7,356 nucleotides of DNA from Pedobacter sp. UBA1951. Its GTDB lineage: Bacteria > Bacteroidota > Bacteroidia > Sphingobacteriales > Sphingobacteriaceae. The position numbers were made by a program, and so were the translations under genes. Of this stretch, positions 7,348-7,356 are shown one piece after another; the stretch's first letter is position 1, and the number at the start of each line of letters is the position of its first letter. The stretch is taken from assembly GCA_002336465.1 (NCBI GenBank), contig DDEP01000164.1:305-7660 (forward strand). Reading direction: 5' to 3'. The notes beneath the pieces were generated by a model. That model was not told the origin of the DNA and made no database searches. It saw only the letters and a program-made list of their open reading frames with translations.

Positions 7348-7356
7348 TTAAACTAT

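Overview
The window looks like AT-rich chromosomal DNA from a member of the Bacteroidota. The reasons are an adjacent SusC-like and SusD-like pair (a hallmark of that phylum), three consecutive lipoprotein-type signal peptides, the lack of clear Shine-Dalgarno sequences, and a DUF4369-TlpA protein of a type common in the group. The genus cannot be fixed from the sequence.

Layout: all four genes lie on the plus strand. (1) 1-2976 is the 3' part of a SusC/RagA-family TonB-dependent outer-membrane transporter. Its start, signal peptide and N-terminal regulatory-like domain lie before the window. (2) 2989-4509 is the partner SusD/RagB-family lipoprotein, 12 bases downstream. (3) 4519-5874 is a lipoprotein that resembles the pappalysin-like (M43-type, BF0631-like) metalloproteinase lipoproteins of Bacteroidota, 9 bases downstream. 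(4) After a 159-base spacer, 6034-7131 encodes a DUF4369-TlpA thioredoxin-fold lipoprotein with an intact CGPC motif. The last 225 bases hold no gene I can name. They contain two short AT-rich hairpins, a small direct repeat, and a final stretch of about 100 bases with higher G+C that may be the end or remnant of another gene.

Genes 1-3 are packed tightly enough to be one transcription unit; gene 4 may be read through or have its own promoter. SusC/SusD pairs import large ligands (glycans, or peptides as in RagAB) through a TonB-powered barrel with a lipoprotein lid. A surface protease-like lipoprotein beside such a pair would suggest a peptide or protein substrate.

The main surprise is in gene 3. 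The flanking landmarks of the metalloproteinase family are kept (a YLNIW strand, a CEDT motif and a NIMD Met-turn), but the position of the HEXXHXXGXXH zinc site reads TYLGQFYGLLF. All three zinc-binding histidines and the catalytic glutamate are gone, while the reading frame stays intact. It looks like a catalytically dead protease fold retained within a nutrient-uptake operon, perhaps as a binding protein.
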